From Burkholderiaceae bacterium (GTDB taxonomy: Bacteria > Pseudomonadota > Gammaproteobacteria > Burkholderiales > Burkholderiaceae): a stretch of 64,000 nucleotides of DNA. A model generated the notes under the pieces. It did not search any database. It saw nothing but the letters and a program-made list of their open reading frames with translations, and was not told the DNA's origin. The stretch spans positions 1 through 64,000 of the forward strand of contig JAGTRK010000008.1 in the NCBI GenBank assembly GCA_018261955.1, written 5' to 3'. A program made the position numbers and the translations under genes. Each line of letters begins with the position of its first letter. The stretch's first letter is position 1. Shown one piece after another: positions 7,875 through 16,763 of the stretch.

Positions 7875-9815
7875 TTAGTTAGAAATTAATTGTGCCTCAA
7901 TTGCTTCTAACTCTTCGTGTAAACCCAACCACTCTTCTTCCAACGTGTGTATCTGTACCGCCAACTCACTCGTTCGGCGCACTTTTTCGGCGAGGGTGTC
8001 TTTGTGCTCAGGCGCGTAGGCGGACTCGGAAGCCAGCCACTCTTGTAGTTGAGTATGCTCGGTTTGCGCACTGTGCAAGTTTTTTTCAAGTTTGGTCAGT
8101 TGGTGTTTCAATGGTTTTTGCGCATTTGCCAAAGCAATGCGGTTTTGTGTCGCTTGTTGGCGGGCTTCGCGTTTATTGACGTTGGACGGTGCATCGGCAG
8201 TTTGTTCAGACCCATCCACTTGGTTCTTATCCTGTTTGTACAGTTGCCAACTTTTTGCACACCACGCGCGGTAGTCTTCCAAATCGCCCTCAAACGGTTT
8301 GACCGTGCCATCGGCGACGAGCCAAAAATCATCCACGCAGTTCGCCAGTAAACTGCGGTCATGCGAGACCACAATCAATGCGCCATTAAACTGCTGCAAA
8401 GCCACGGTGAGCGCGTGGCGCATGTCCAAGTCCAAATGATTGGTTGGCTCATCGAGTAGCAATAGATGCGGCTTTTGCCAAATCAATAAAGCCAATGCCA
8501 AACGCGCTTTTTCCCCACCCGAAAAATTGGTGATGGACTCAATCACGCGGTCGCCCTGAAAATGAAAGCCACCGAGAAAATTGCGCAGAGTTTGCACATT
8601 TTCATTCGGTGCAAGTCGTTGCATGTGCCACAGCGGTGATTCGTCTTCGCGCAGGGTATCCAAATGTTGTTGCGAAAAATACCCAATGCGCAGATTTTGC
8701 GCCGTGGTGATGCTGCCCGACTGCGGCGTGAGTTCTTGCGCGAGGGCTTTAATCAGCGTGGATTTGCCCGCGCCATTCATACCGAGCAAACCAATGCGGT
8801 CGTGCGATTGAATGCTAAATGCAACTTTATCGAGCAAGGTTTTTTCACCATAGCCCAGTTTGATGCCATCGGTTTGCATCAAGGGGTTGGGCAAATCATG
8901 CAGTTCGGCAAACTCAAAGGTAAACGGCGAATCCAAATGCGCTACTGCCACCAGTTCGAGGCGATCGAGTGCTTTGATGCGCGATTGCGCTTGGCGCGCT
9001 TTGGTTGCTTGCGCACGAAAGCGGTCAATATAGCTTTGCAGATGGGCGATGTGGCGTTGCTGTTGGGCGTACAGGGCTTGTTGTTGCGCGAGCCGCTCAC
9101 CACGGATGCGCTCAAACTGGGTGTAATTGCCTTTGTAACTGGTGAGCGTTTGTTGCGCGACCTCAATGATGTGGGTGCACAGCGTGTCGAGAAAATCGCG
9201 GTCATGCGAAATGATGAGTTGCGTCGCGGGGTGCGTTTTTAAATACTGCTCTAACCACAACACAGTGTCCAAATCCAAGTGATTGGTCGGCTCGTCCAAT
9301 AGCAATAAATCCGAGCGACACATCAGCGCACGCGCTAAATTTAAACGCATGCGCCAACCGCCCGAAAACGAGTTGACTGGGTTGGCTTGTAGATTTTGCG
9401 CAAAGCCCAATCCATTGAGCAATTGCCCCGCACGCGCAGGCGCACTGTAGGCATCAATCCGCGCCAACTCACTGTGGCAATGTGCGATGGCAACGCCGTC
9501 GTTTTTATCCTCGGCGATTTTGAGTTCTGCGTTCAAACGCAACAATTCTTCATCGCCTTGCAGCACATAATCCACTGCTGAAATCGAGGTTTCGGGCATT
9601 TCCTGCGCGACGTGCGCAATTACCCAGTTAGCAGGAATATTCACATCACCCGCATCACCGTGCAACTCGCCACGCAGCAATGCGAACAAACTCGATTTGC
9701 CCGTGCCATTGCGACCAATCACGCCGACGCGTTGTCCCACGTCGATACGGGCATTGGCGGATTCGAGCAGGACTTTTTGTCCGCGTTGGAGGCGAAGGTT
9801 GGTAATGGTAATCAT
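7875..9815 (-). CDS. yheS: ABC-F family ATPase YheS
   Basis: The product has 646 residues from ATG 9815. That start places the first Walker A (GRNGTGKS, residues 34-41) at the family's usual distance, and the -10 box at 9843-9848 lies upstream of it; the longer frame reaching 9881 would start upstream of the promoter. Two ABC modules are present, with signatures FSGGWRMRL and FSGGEKARL and LLLLDEPTNHLDLD in both. They are joined by a linker (LQSYIDRFRAQATKARQAQS) and followed by a charged coiled-coil tail from about residue 560. There are no membrane segments. ABC-F proteins act on the ribosome. The sequence matches E. coli YheS along its length. It is divergent from rhlE. Confidence 0.9.
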   Translation of the reverse strand: MITITNLRLQRGQKVLLESANARIDVGQRVGVIGRNGTGKSSLFALLRGELHGDAGDVNIPANWVIAHVAQEMPETSISAVDYVLQGDEELLRLNAELKIAEDKNDGVAIAHCHSELARIDAYSAPARAGQLLNGLGFAQNLQANPVNSFSGGWRMRLNLARALMCRSDLLLLDEPTNHLDLDTVLWLEQYLKTHPATQLIISHDRDFLDTLCTHIIEVAQQTLTSYKGNYTQFERIRGERLAQQQALYAQQQRHIAHLQSYIDRFRAQATKARQAQSRIKALDRLELVAVAHLDSPFTFEFAELHDLPNPLMQTDGIKLGYGEKTLLDKVAFSIQSHDRIGLLGMNGAGKSTLIKALAQELTPQSGSITTAQNLRIGYFSQQHLDTLREDESPLWHMQRLAPNENVQTLRNFLGGFHFQGDRVIESITNFSGGEKARLALALLIWQKPHLLLLDEPTNHLDLDMRHALTVALQQFNGALIVVSHDRSLLANCVDDFWLVADGTVKPFEGDLEDYRAWCAKSWQLYKQDKNQVDGSEQTADAPSNVNKREARQQATQNRIALANAQKPLKHQLTKLEKNLHSAQTEHTQLQEWLASESAYAPEHKDTLAEKVRRTSELAVQIHTLEEEWLGLHEELEAIEAQLISN

Positions 9816-9842
9816 GGGCTTGGGCAGAGCGATAAAGGCGAG

Positions 9843-9871
9843 ATTATACCAAAACGGGCATGAGCCAATTA
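9843..9871 (-). promoter_or_regulatory. Promoter of yheS
   Basis: On the minus strand a perfect TATAAT occupies 9843-9848, with a poor -35 (TAATTG, 9866-9871) 17 bp away. Transcription would start near 9836, giving a leader of about 20 bases before the ATG at 9815. Confidence 0.5.
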
Positions 9872-9901
9872 GGCTATCCAATCGTATGGGGCAAACTCTG
9901 T

Positions 9902-9907
9902 TACAAT
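9902..9907 (+). promoter_or_regulatory. Candidate -10 box of the rhlE transcript
   Basis: TACAAT sits here with no clear -35 element at 17 bp. If used, transcription would start near 9914, exactly at the hairpin of 9913-9939. Confidence 0.4.
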
Positions 9908-9912
9908 GACGT

Positions 9913-9947
9913 ACCGCGCAAAGGAATTTTATGCGCGGTTATTTTTT
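9913..9947 (+). terminator. Hairpin with U-tract in the rhlE leader, possible attenuator
   Basis: ACCGCGCA (9913-9920) pairs perfectly with TGCGCGGT (9932-9939) around an 11-base loop. A T-rich run follows at 9940-9947. It has the form of an intrinsic terminator but lies about 100 bp upstream of rhlE on the same strand, not at the end of any gene. Confidence 0.6.
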
Positions 9948-10048
9948 GCGTGATATTTTGACGCAACCACAGCGCAGTGGGAATCAGTGGGTATTTTGAA
10001 GTGAATCAACTCTGCGCACCATTTAAGACAATAAACAAAGTTGATATT

Positions 10049-11392
10049 ATGAAATTTACTGAACTCGGTTTGGCCGAGCCCATTCTCCGCGCTGTTGCCG
10101 AACAAGGCTACGACACCCCAACCCCGATTCAAGCGCAAGCGATTCCGCAGGTTTTGGCAGGCGGCGATTTGCTCGCCGCAGCGCAAACAGGCACAGGCAA
10201 AACTGCTGGTTTTACCTTACCGATTTTACAACGTTTAATCAATACGCCCAATCAAAAACACCCACGTGTGCTCGTGCTCACACCCACGCGTGAACTCGCA
10301 GCGCAGGTGGGCGAGAGCGTTGAGAACTACGGCAAATATTTAAAACTCAAATCCATGGTGATGTTTGGCGGGGTGAACATCAATCCGCAAATCGACAAAC
10401 TGCGCCGAGGCGTGGATATTTTGGTCGCCACGCCAGGGCGTTTGATGGATCACCATGGGCAAGGCAATATCGATTTATCGCACGTGGAAATTTTGGTGCT
10501 CGATGAAGCCGACCGCATGCTGGATATGGGCTTTATCCACGACATCAAACGGATTTTTAAATTGTTGCCCAAACAGCGTCAAAACCTATTGTTCTCGGCG
10601 ACCTTCTCGGATGAAATTCGCACATTGGCGCAGGGTTTGCTGCATGAGCCGAAAACCATTGAAGTTGAGCGCAGAAATTCGACGGTGGAAATCATTGAGC
10701 AGACCATTTACACCGTTGACCGCGAGCGCAAGCGCGAGTTGCTCACGCACCTCATCAAAGCGCAAAATTGGTTTCAAGTGCTGGTGTTCACGCGCACCAA
10801 GCACGGCGCGAACCGCCTTGCCGAACAATTGGACAAAGACGGCATCAGCGCGATGGCGATTCATGGCAATAAAAGTCAAGGCGCACGCACGCGTGCATTG
10901 AGCGAATTCAAAGACGGCAAATTGCAGGTCTTGGTCGCGACCGACATCGCGGCGCGCGGGATTGATATTGATCAATTGCCCTATGTCGTGAACTACGAGT
11001 TGCCCCAAGTCGCTGAGGATTATGTGCATCGGATTGGACGCACAGGGCGCGCAGGCGCGACAGGCTTGGCGGTGTCTTTGGTGTGTGTGGATGAATTTAA
11101 ATTGCTCAAGGACATTGAGCGATTGACCCATCGCGAATTCACTCGCTATGCGGTCAAGGGTTTTGAGCCTGATTTGAGCGTAAAGCCAGAACCGATTCAA
11201 AAGCCTCGCACGGGCGGTCGTTCAAGCCCTGCCAATCGTGGTGGTGCGCGCACGGGTTCAACAAAAACCGCATCTCCACAAAACCGCACCAATCGCCCGC
11301 AAAGTTCCGCAGGTCCCGCAACGCACGGTGCGAAAAAACCTGCGTCAGGACACAAACCATCGATGCACCGCACAGGTGGGCGCGGGCAGTGA
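10049..11392 (+). CDS. rhlE: DEAD-box ATP-dependent RNA helicase RhlE
   Basis: The product has 447 residues from ATG 10049, which matches the family start FTELGL; a longer frame begins at 9977 but has no family sequence. The Q motif (TPIQAQAIP), Walker A AQTGTGKT (45-52), DEAD (152-155), SAT and [10 protein letters not shown] are all present. The C-terminal tail from about residue 385 is basic and rich in Gly, Arg, Thr and Pro, as in other RhlE proteins. It unwinds RNA during ribosome assembly or RNA decay. The roughly 230 bp leader contains a hairpin with a U-tract, which may regulate expression. Confidence 0.93.
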   Translation: MKFTELGLAEPILRAVAEQGYDTPTPIQAQAIPQVLAGGDLLAAAQTGTGKTAGFTLPILQRLINTPNQKHPRVLVLTPTRELAAQVGESVENYGKYLKLKSMVMFGGVNINPQIDKLRRGVDILVATPGRLMDHHGQGNIDLSHVEILVLDEADRMLDMGFIHDIKRIFKLLPKQRQNLLFSATFSDEIRTLAQGLLHEPKTIEVERRNSTVEIIEQTIYTVDRERKRELLTHLIKAQNWFQVLVFTRTKHGANRLAEQLDKDGISAMAIHGNKSQGARTRALSEFKDGKLQVLVATDIAARGIDIDQLPYVVNYELPQVAEDYVHRIGRTGRAGATGLAVSLVCVDEFKLLKDIERLTHREFTRYAVKGFEPDLSVKPEPIQKPRTGGRSSPANRGGARTGSTKTASPQNRTNRPQSSAGPATHGAKKPASGHKPSMHRTGGRGQ

Positions 11393-11553
11393 TTGATTTG
11401 CTGCCGTTGCGAGGAACGAAGGAGTATTGACTGAGGGTTTGGGTTCAATACAGTTTGGTAGAAAAATTTTGGGCGATATGGGGATTTCGAATAATCTCAG
11501 CAAAAAATCAAAGGAATTTGCTACCTTTAATTTAATGCCTTTGACTATGGAAG

Positions 11554-13053
11554 TTAATTTGACAATGTTTTTTTTGTCAAATTGTCCATCCATGCAAACA
11601 ATTCATCTAAATCATAGTCTCCGCTGTGTGGCACACCCCAAGGCAAGGAGTAATCGACCGATTTGCCCGTATTTTTTAATTTAAGGCTCAGCATGGCAGA
11701 AACCGCCAGAGCAGTGTCGCGATCGTTCGTGCCGACACGGATGCGCCAGTGTTGTGCCGTTTTTACGTTGGGTTTGCCAACATAATTCATTGGATTCATA
11801 AGTTTGACGATGTGGGCATCGGCTTGTTTATTTGTAGTGTGGCTATTGTCATTGGCTTGGGCATACGCGGTGAAATGTTGGGCTGGAATGTTTGTTGTGC
11901 CAAATAAGTCATTCTCGCCACTACTCATATCCAATGCGTCAAAAGCAGGTGGGGTTTTCATGCGCGATACGCCATGAGCGTATTGATTCAGGTCGATTGT
12001 GCCAACTTGACCGTTTTGGATAGACAGCCATGAGTAAGTTGATAAGTCTGCGCCTTGATTCAAGGCTTTTTGCGCAGAGACTTGAATTTGCGCACTCACG
12101 TAGTTTTTAAAACTGCCATCGCCATTGTTGTCAAGTGTGAGCAGTGTGCCACGCGCATCTTTAAGCTTGAGGCTGTTTAAATAGGCAGGAAATTGCTTTT
12201 TAAGCGCGTCAGAGGTTTTGATTTCATCGGTTGTGAGTGTGCCCGAGATTTCTTTGCGCTCCATGTGAAAATCAATCATATTGCCCATGAGCATTTTTTT
12301 ATAAGCATTCACGCCATTAAATTGCCACTCATACGCTGCATCGGCATTCTCTAAATTGGTAATCGGGCAATAAGCCGATACGGCAAAAATATCATCACGC
12401 GCATTGGCTGCACCGAGTGCTTTGAGATAGGGTATGTAGTCAGCACTGTTGCCACTGGCACCGAGTAGTGCTGACATCGCACCGCCTGCGCTCGTGCCAT
12501 TGGAAATGATTTTGCGTGCATCCCCCAACATCACCGAGTCATTAAAGCGCAAATAACGTACTGCGGCTTTAAGATCAACAATAGCCGCAGGTGCTTTACC
12601 CGTGTACTGACCGTTAGTATCTTTCAAAGAGCGTCCACGTGCGCCAGGCGAGGCTACCACATACCCGTGAGCCAAAGCATAGGCGATGGTGCTGGTTTTG
12701 CCTGCATTTGGACCACGGTCGCTGGGCGTGGCGGTGATGGGCTCAGTAGGCATATAGCCCCCAATGCTATTGGGTAAAAAAATCGGTGCAGTTTGAGCCG
12801 TAAAACCGTTGATATTGCCGCCTTGGAAATATACCTCTGGTATGTAAATATTCATCTGTTGGTACTGAGCATCAACAGGATTGCGCACATAAACAATGTG
12901 CTCATAAGCGCGGTATTTTATAACTTGACCATCAACGTCCACCGATTGAGTAGCGTAATTTTGAGGGTTAAAATTCAAATCATTGGCAGCTACTGCCAAT
13001 ATCGGCGAGCAAAGTAAGCCAAACATCAAGTGGATTGTTGATGGGAATTTCAT
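11554..13053 (-). CDS. Exported alpha/beta hydrolase resembling subtype B tannases
   Basis: The product has 499 residues with a signal peptide ending near residue 22 (PILAVAAND). The nucleophile motif NGTSAGG places the active serine at Ser188. SAYCPITNLENADAAYEWQF follows, a stretch I associate with bacterial subtype B tannase/feruloyl esterase relatives. Candidate Asp and His partners are in RVGTNDRDT and VPHSGDYDL near the C-terminus. It probably cleaves ester bonds in plant phenolics outside the cytoplasm, but the substrate is inferred. It is a single gene flanked by unrelated genes. A small inverted repeat overlaps its last codons. Confidence 0.65.
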   Translation of the reverse strand: MKFPSTIHLMFGLLCSPILAVAANDLNFNPQNYATQSVDVDGQVIKYRAYEHIVYVRNPVDAQYQQMNIYIPEVYFQGGNINGFTAQTAPIFLPNSIGGYMPTEPITATPSDRGPNAGKTSTIAYALAHGYVVASPGARGRSLKDTNGQYTGKAPAAIVDLKAAVRYLRFNDSVMLGDARKIISNGTSAGGAMSALLGASGNSADYIPYLKALGAANARDDIFAVSAYCPITNLENADAAYEWQFNGVNAYKKMLMGNMIDFHMERKEISGTLTTDEIKTSDALKKQFPAYLNSLKLKDARGTLLTLDNNGDGSFKNYVSAQIQVSAQKALNQGADLSTYSWLSIQNGQVGTIDLNQYAHGVSRMKTPPAFDALDMSSGENDLFGTTNIPAQHFTAYAQANDNSHTTNKQADAHIVKLMNPMNYVGKPNVKTAQHWRIRVGTNDRDTALAVSAMLSLKLKNTGKSVDYSLPWGVPHSGDYDLDELFAWMDNLTKKTLSN

Positions 13054-13470
13054 ATAAGAAAGCTTTCAAAATATAGTCATGGTGCAGGAAAATTGTACTA
13101 ATCAGATTTTTGATAAAGACCAAATTTGTTTCATGGTCATTGTCAATCTGTGTGCAAATATAGCATAACAATGTTAAGACAAAGTTAATGTGGTGTTAAG
13201 TTTTGTAAAGCAAGTCAATCTATGAAGAGTTTCTACACAAAACCAATTAAGGGTATCAGACTTCACTAATTCTATCATTGGATTGCACAAAGAAGGACAG
13301 TTCGCAATGACGACATGGATTTATGTCGAAACAGTAGTGTTGTGAATAAGTACTCTTGCACCATAACTTTACAAATTTTTACACCCCCTTAATATTCAGT
13401 TAATCTGAGTTTGGTTTAATACGTCTATGCAATCAGCATTTGAATTTTTTACCAAACTGAGGAGAACGAA
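13054..13470. other. AT-rich gap between the tannase-like gene and the rubredoxin gene
   Basis: No coding frame is supported in these 417 bp. Both neighbours are transcribed away from it, so it must hold two divergent promoters, but I could not place them with confidence. At 13278-13312 the pieces TTGGATTGC and CGCAATGACG match one half of the dispersed palindrome seen complete at 38063-38216, so a worn copy is likely. Confidence 0.55.
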
Positions 13471-13644
13471 ATGAGTGAATTTAAAACTTGGATGTGCGCA
13501 ACCTGTGGCTGGATTTATGACGAAGAAGTCGGTGCGCCTGAAGAAGGCATTGCCGCAGGTACGCGCTGGGAAGATGTGCCCGCAGATTTTCTTTGCCCAG
13601 AGTGCCAAATGGGCAAAGATGATTTTGACATGATGGCAATCTAA
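13471..13644 (+). CDS. Rubredoxin
   Basis: The product has 57 residues and was recognised by its iron-binding motifs CATCGWIYD (near residue 9) and LCPECQMGK (near residue 42). These give the four cysteines that hold a single iron. It is a small cytoplasmic electron carrier. GAGGAG at 13459-13464 lies 6 bp before the ATG, a strong ribosome-binding site. It stands alone, 81 bp upstream of the DUF2461 gene, with no rubredoxin reductase nearby, so its partner cannot be inferred. Confidence 0.93.
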   Translation: MSEFKTWMCATCGWIYDEEVGAPEEGIAAGTRWEDVPADFLCPECQMGKDDFDMMAI

Positions 13645-13725
13645 AGCACAGAGTAGGGCGAGGCGGCAGTGTGATGGCATCGGTGCTACAATTTGGCATC
13701 ACACGAGCATTACTAAGGAGCGACC

Positions 13726-14391
13726 ATGCAACTGCCCTCAGATACCTTGCCTTTTTTGCGTGAGTTGGCGAACAACAATCACCGCGAGTGGTTTGCCGCA
13801 CACAAAACGCGCTACCAAAGCCTGCATAGCGAACTGCTGGATTTCACCGATGATTTAATCGGTGTATTGATTGCGCATGACCCATTGCTCATCGGTGTCG
13901 AGCCGAAAAATTGCTTGTTTCGGATTTACAAAGACGCGCGGTTTGCACGCGATGGCGCACCGTACAAAACCCATTTTGGCATCCACGTGGTCAGCAGTGG
14001 CAAACGCTCAGATTTTAACCGTGCAGGGTTTTATCTGCACATCGAGCCGAATGCGAGCATGATTGCAGGTGGTGCGCATTCGCCTAGCCCTGAATGGCTC
14101 AAACACATTCGCCTGCGCATTTCGCACAACGGCAGCGAATTACAAAGCATACTTCAAGACAAAGGTTTTAAAAAACACTTTGGTGAAGTTCAAGGCGAAC
14201 GTTTGTTGCGACCGCCGCAAGGTTTTTCAAAAGATGATGCGAACATCGAACTCATCAAGTACAAAACCCTGTGGGTGAAAAGTGATGTATCCGACAATAT
14301 GATCTCGGGGAAAAAACTGCATGCGCATATTGATAAAGTCTTTACGGCGTATCAACCGTTTCAGCAATTTTTAAACGCAGCGAGTTCATAA
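13726..14391 (+). CDS. DUF2461 family protein
   Basis: The product has 221 residues, the usual length of the DUF2461 (TIGR02453) family. Family features include FLRELANNNHREWF near the N-terminus and FRIYKDARFARDGAPYKTHF with GGAHSPSPEWL in the middle. It is cytoplasmic with no signal peptide. The function of the family is not known. AAGGAG precedes the ATG. The stop codon touches the perfect hairpin at 14393-14420, which separates it from the convergent ZIP gene. Confidence 0.85.
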   Translation: MQLPSDTLPFLRELANNNHREWFAAHKTRYQSLHSELLDFTDDLIGVLIAHDPLLIGVEPKNCLFRIYKDARFARDGAPYKTHFGIHVVSSGKRSDFNRAGFYLHIEPNASMIAGGAHSPSPEWLKHIRLRISHNGSELQSILQDKGFKKHFGEVQGERLLRPPQGFSKDDANIELIKYKTLWVKSDVSDNMISGKKLHAHIDKVFTAYQPFQQFLNAASS

Positions 14392-14392
14392 A

Positions 14393-14420
14393 AATACTGG
14401 GGCAAAAATGCCCCAGTATT
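14393..14420. terminator. Bidirectional terminator between the DUF2461 gene and the ZIP gene
   Basis: A perfect 12-bp stem (14393-14404 with 14409-14420) surrounds the loop AAAA. On the minus strand the stem is followed by a T-rich run, ending the ZIP operon. On the plus strand it directly follows the DUF2461 stop. Confidence 0.85.
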
Positions 14421-14447
14421 CAAAACGACTCAAAGTTTGTGTCATCA

Positions 14448-15161
14448 TCAATGTGCGGTGTACAACTGGAACGCCCAAAACATCAAAAATCCTGAGAACA
14501 ACCACAATACTGAGGTGGGATTTTCTTGTACAGTGTGCGCCTCAATCAATAACTCTTCGGTTACCAAATAGAGCAACGCCGCCACACCAAATGCTAAAAT
14601 CGCGCTGATAACCGCGGTGGATGCACCTGTGAGAAAATAATTGCCGAGCAAAATCGATGCAATCATGTCGATACCGAGCAGTGTGGTGAGTCCCACAATC
14701 CGCCAGCCTTTCATGGTGTTGGACACCAAAGATAAACCCAAAAACAGCATCTCTACCGACAAACCTATGGCCAAGATAAACCCCGTTTCTTTACTGGCGG
14801 CAAAACCTGCGCCGATGATGAGCCCATCCACTGCCGCATCAATAAACACCGTGGAAATCAAGCCTATATTCATGCCTTCACTACCCGATGCGGCAGATTT
14901 GGCTTCTAAATGTTCGCTCCAAATTTTCATCACATACATCAAAAACACACCAAATGCGAACGAGGCAATCAAGACCCAATTGGGTGCGTGTTCGCGCGTG
15001 AGTTCTGGCAATACTTCAACCGCAAGCACTGCAATCACCACGCCTGCGGCAAAGTGTTGAATCAAACTACGCGCATGATGGGAGGGGTGCCAAATGAGTG
15101 CCAAAACACCGCTGAGGGCGACGACAATGGCTGGGATGAGCATAATGGCGATAGGGGGCAT
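14448..15161 (-). CDS. ZIP-family metal transporter
   Basis: The product has 237 residues with about seven to eight membrane helices. HFAAGVVIAVLAVEVLPE in helix 2 and the helix with VFIDAAVDGLIIGAG carry the polar and acidic residues of ZIP transporters. The classical His-rich loop is short. Such proteins import divalent metals such as zinc, iron or manganese; the metal cannot be told from sequence. AGGAAAATT before the ATG is a good ribosome-binding site. It is the last gene of a minus-strand run beginning at 16536, 33 bp after the cytochrome b gene, which suggests a link between redox and metal handling (inference). Confidence 0.8.
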   Translation of the reverse strand: MPPIAIMLIPAIVVALSGVLALIWHPSHHARSLIQHFAAGVVIAVLAVEVLPELTREHAPNWVLIASFAFGVFLMYVMKIWSEHLEAKSAASGSEGMNIGLISTVFIDAAVDGLIIGAGFAASKETGFILAIGLSVEMLFLGLSLVSNTMKGWRIVGLTTLLGIDMIASILLGNYFLTGASTAVISAILAFGVAALLYLVTEELLIEAHTVQENPTSVLWLFSGFLMFWAFQLYTAH

Positions 15162-15194
15162 AATTTTCCTTATACGTTTGCGGGTTGAGGGGGA

Positions 15195-15719
15195 TTAGCG
15201 ATGACCGTGTGGGCGTTTTTTGCCGTGTATCATTGCAAAAGGTAGGTTTTCACGGGTTTTAATACTTTCAAAAATAGCACCCAAAACGTGCAATCCGATG
15301 GCAACCAAAATTAAGTTTGAAGCGATTTCATGCCACTCTTCAAGCCATTTTTCGCCAAAAAATTGGTCGGTTCCCATCATAAAGCCCGTTAATCCTTGAT
15401 TTAATACCAATACAATCAACAGCAACATCATGACTGCACCCAAAGGATTATGCCCGATGTAACGTGGCGCTTGTCCTTTAAGTTTCAGTCGTGTGTATTC
15501 TATCACGCGCGCGGGTGTTGGGAACCAATCCGAGAAGCGCGCGTGTTTCGTGCCAACGAATCCCCAAACAATACGCACCACCACAATTGCGGTGGCTGTA
15601 TAACCTATCCAGCGATGGTAAAATTCACCATCCTCATTTAAAAAATTGGCAATAACTAAAACAGCTAAAATCCAGTGTAAGATTCGTACCAGAGGATCCC
15701 AAACCAATATTTTATTCAT
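15195..15719 (-). CDS. Cytochrome b561 family membrane protein
   Basis: The product has 174 residues when started at ATG 15719, chosen because GGGAG lies 5 bp upstream; a start at 15731 is also open. There are four membrane helices. Histidines 15, 35, 130 and 144 lie in or near the helices where bacterial di-heme cytochrome b561/Ni-Fe hydrogenase-type b subunits bind heme. WDPLVRILHW at the N-terminus is typical. It would move electrons between quinol and a periplasmic partner. It sits directly behind a small DUF4405-like protein and ahead of the ZIP transporter. Confidence 0.85.
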   Translation of the reverse strand: MNKILVWDPLVRILHWILAVLVIANFLNEDGEFYHRWIGYTATAIVVVRIVWGFVGTKHARFSDWFPTPARVIEYTRLKLKGQAPRYIGHNPLGAVMMLLLIVLVLNQGLTGFMMGTDQFFGEKWLEEWHEIASNLILVAIGLHVLGAIFESIKTRENLPFAMIHGKKRPHGHR

Positions 15720-15733
15720 CATAACTCCCATGT

Positions 15734-16036
15734 TTAATCATCATATTCTTCGCCGTCACCGAGTTCGCCAAATCCGCCAGCAAAACTGAGCAGCAGCAAG
15801 GCCGCAAACGTGCCGAAAATCCATTTTCCGCGAGGAGTTTGGAGTTGTTTTTTCAGTCCCTGCCAATTGAGTAAAATGTGTAATACCGCACCAGACATCA
15901 GTACCATACCAAGCCATTCATGAATTTCCTCTTGAAAATCGTTTGCTATGTCAAAAAACATCAGTGCACCTGTTAAGCCCGAAACGAGTATTGAACCAGC
16001 CATGATGGGCGTAATCCATTTTCTATCAAATGCCAT
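15734..16036 (-). CDS. Small DUF4405-like membrane protein
   Basis: The product has 100 residues from ATG 16036, which has GGGA 6 bp upstream; a TTG at 16048 would add four residues. It has two to three membrane helices and an acidic tail (GELGDGEEYDD). His39 and His53 lie 14 residues apart in FQEEIHEW and AVLHILLNW, the spacing of heme-binding pairs in cytochrome-b-like proteins. It probably belongs with the next gene, whose start is 14 bp away, in a small electron-transfer module. The family assignment is by overall pattern only. Confidence 0.6.
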   Translation of the reverse strand: MAFDRKWITPIMAGSILVSGLTGALMFFDIANDFQEEIHEWLGMVLMSGAVLHILLNWQGLKKQLQTPRGKWIFGTFAALLLLSFAGGFGELGDGEEYDD

Positions 16037-16128
16037 TTTGAATCCCAATCTCGAAAAATAAACTAAATAAAACCAGTATCCAAGTCATGTGTTAATGTTC
16101 TCGGATACTGTGTATTTAATAATTAATA

Positions 16129-16536
16129 TCAATTGCCTTTTTTTACAATCGCCATGGTTTTTGCATCGAAATACACTTCGGCTTTTTTACCGTCTTTATC
16201 AAAGCCATACATTTCATAACAGTTACCTGTGACTTCAAATGTTTTTGCTTTATAGCCCAATTCAATCAATTTGGCTTTGGCATCCGTTTCATTCATCCAT
16301 TCATTTTTTGGATAAGCGATACAACCATTTTTATCCTTAACCACAGCTGCGGCAACTGTGGTGGCAGTATTGGCCACTGTTGTTGCAGCTGTATTGGCAG
16401 CAGATGCGACGGTATTGGCGGTGGCAGTTACTGGGGCAGTCGCTGCGGTTTTAAGTTCTTTTTTGTCATCGCCACATGCACTCAATGACAGTGCAACAAC
16501 AGAGCCAAGCAATGCGAGTTTTAAAAAATAGTTCAT
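16129..16536 (-). CDS. Lipoprotein with a PepSY-like domain
   Basis: The product has 135 residues from ATG 16536, preceded by AAGGAATCATT. The lipobox LSAC puts the lipid-bearing cysteine at residue 21. A low-complexity Ala/Thr/Val linker (about residues 28-67) leads to a PepSY-like domain with ELGYKAKTFEVTGNCYEMYG and AEVYFDAKTM. It should be anchored to a membrane on the periplasmic side. It is the first gene of the minus-strand group leading to cytochrome b561 and ZIP. PepSY domains often accompany membrane ferric reductases or cytochromes; the role here is inferred. Confidence 0.72.
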   Translation of the reverse strand: MNYFLKLALLGSVVALSLSACGDDKKELKTAATAPVTATANTVASAANTAATTVANTATTVAAAVVKDKNGCIAYPKNEWMNETDAKAKLIELGYKAKTFEVTGNCYEMYGFDKDGKKAEVYFDAKTMAIVKKGN

Positions 16537-16763
16537 AATGATTCCTTTAAAAAGTAGATGATTCAAATGATGTGATGAAATTAATACAATTAATTGGTGT
16601 ACAACTGTCACGAGGACGGCGTGATTAAACCAAGTTTAGATTAAGGTAGTATTAAGAATGGTTGAAATCCACGATTGATTGTAAAAAATCACTTTACAAA
16701 GCCAAAGAAGGAAAAAGTTTGCATTATGATGTGCCTATGTAGAACCAAACAAAGGGATTTCAT

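Noticed and set aside
11556-11583. Inverted repeat AATTTGACAA/TTGTCAAATT at the end of the tannase-like gene as a terminator
   Set aside because: It lies inside the last codons and no T-run follows on the minus strand; on the plus strand the long T-run is in the loop.
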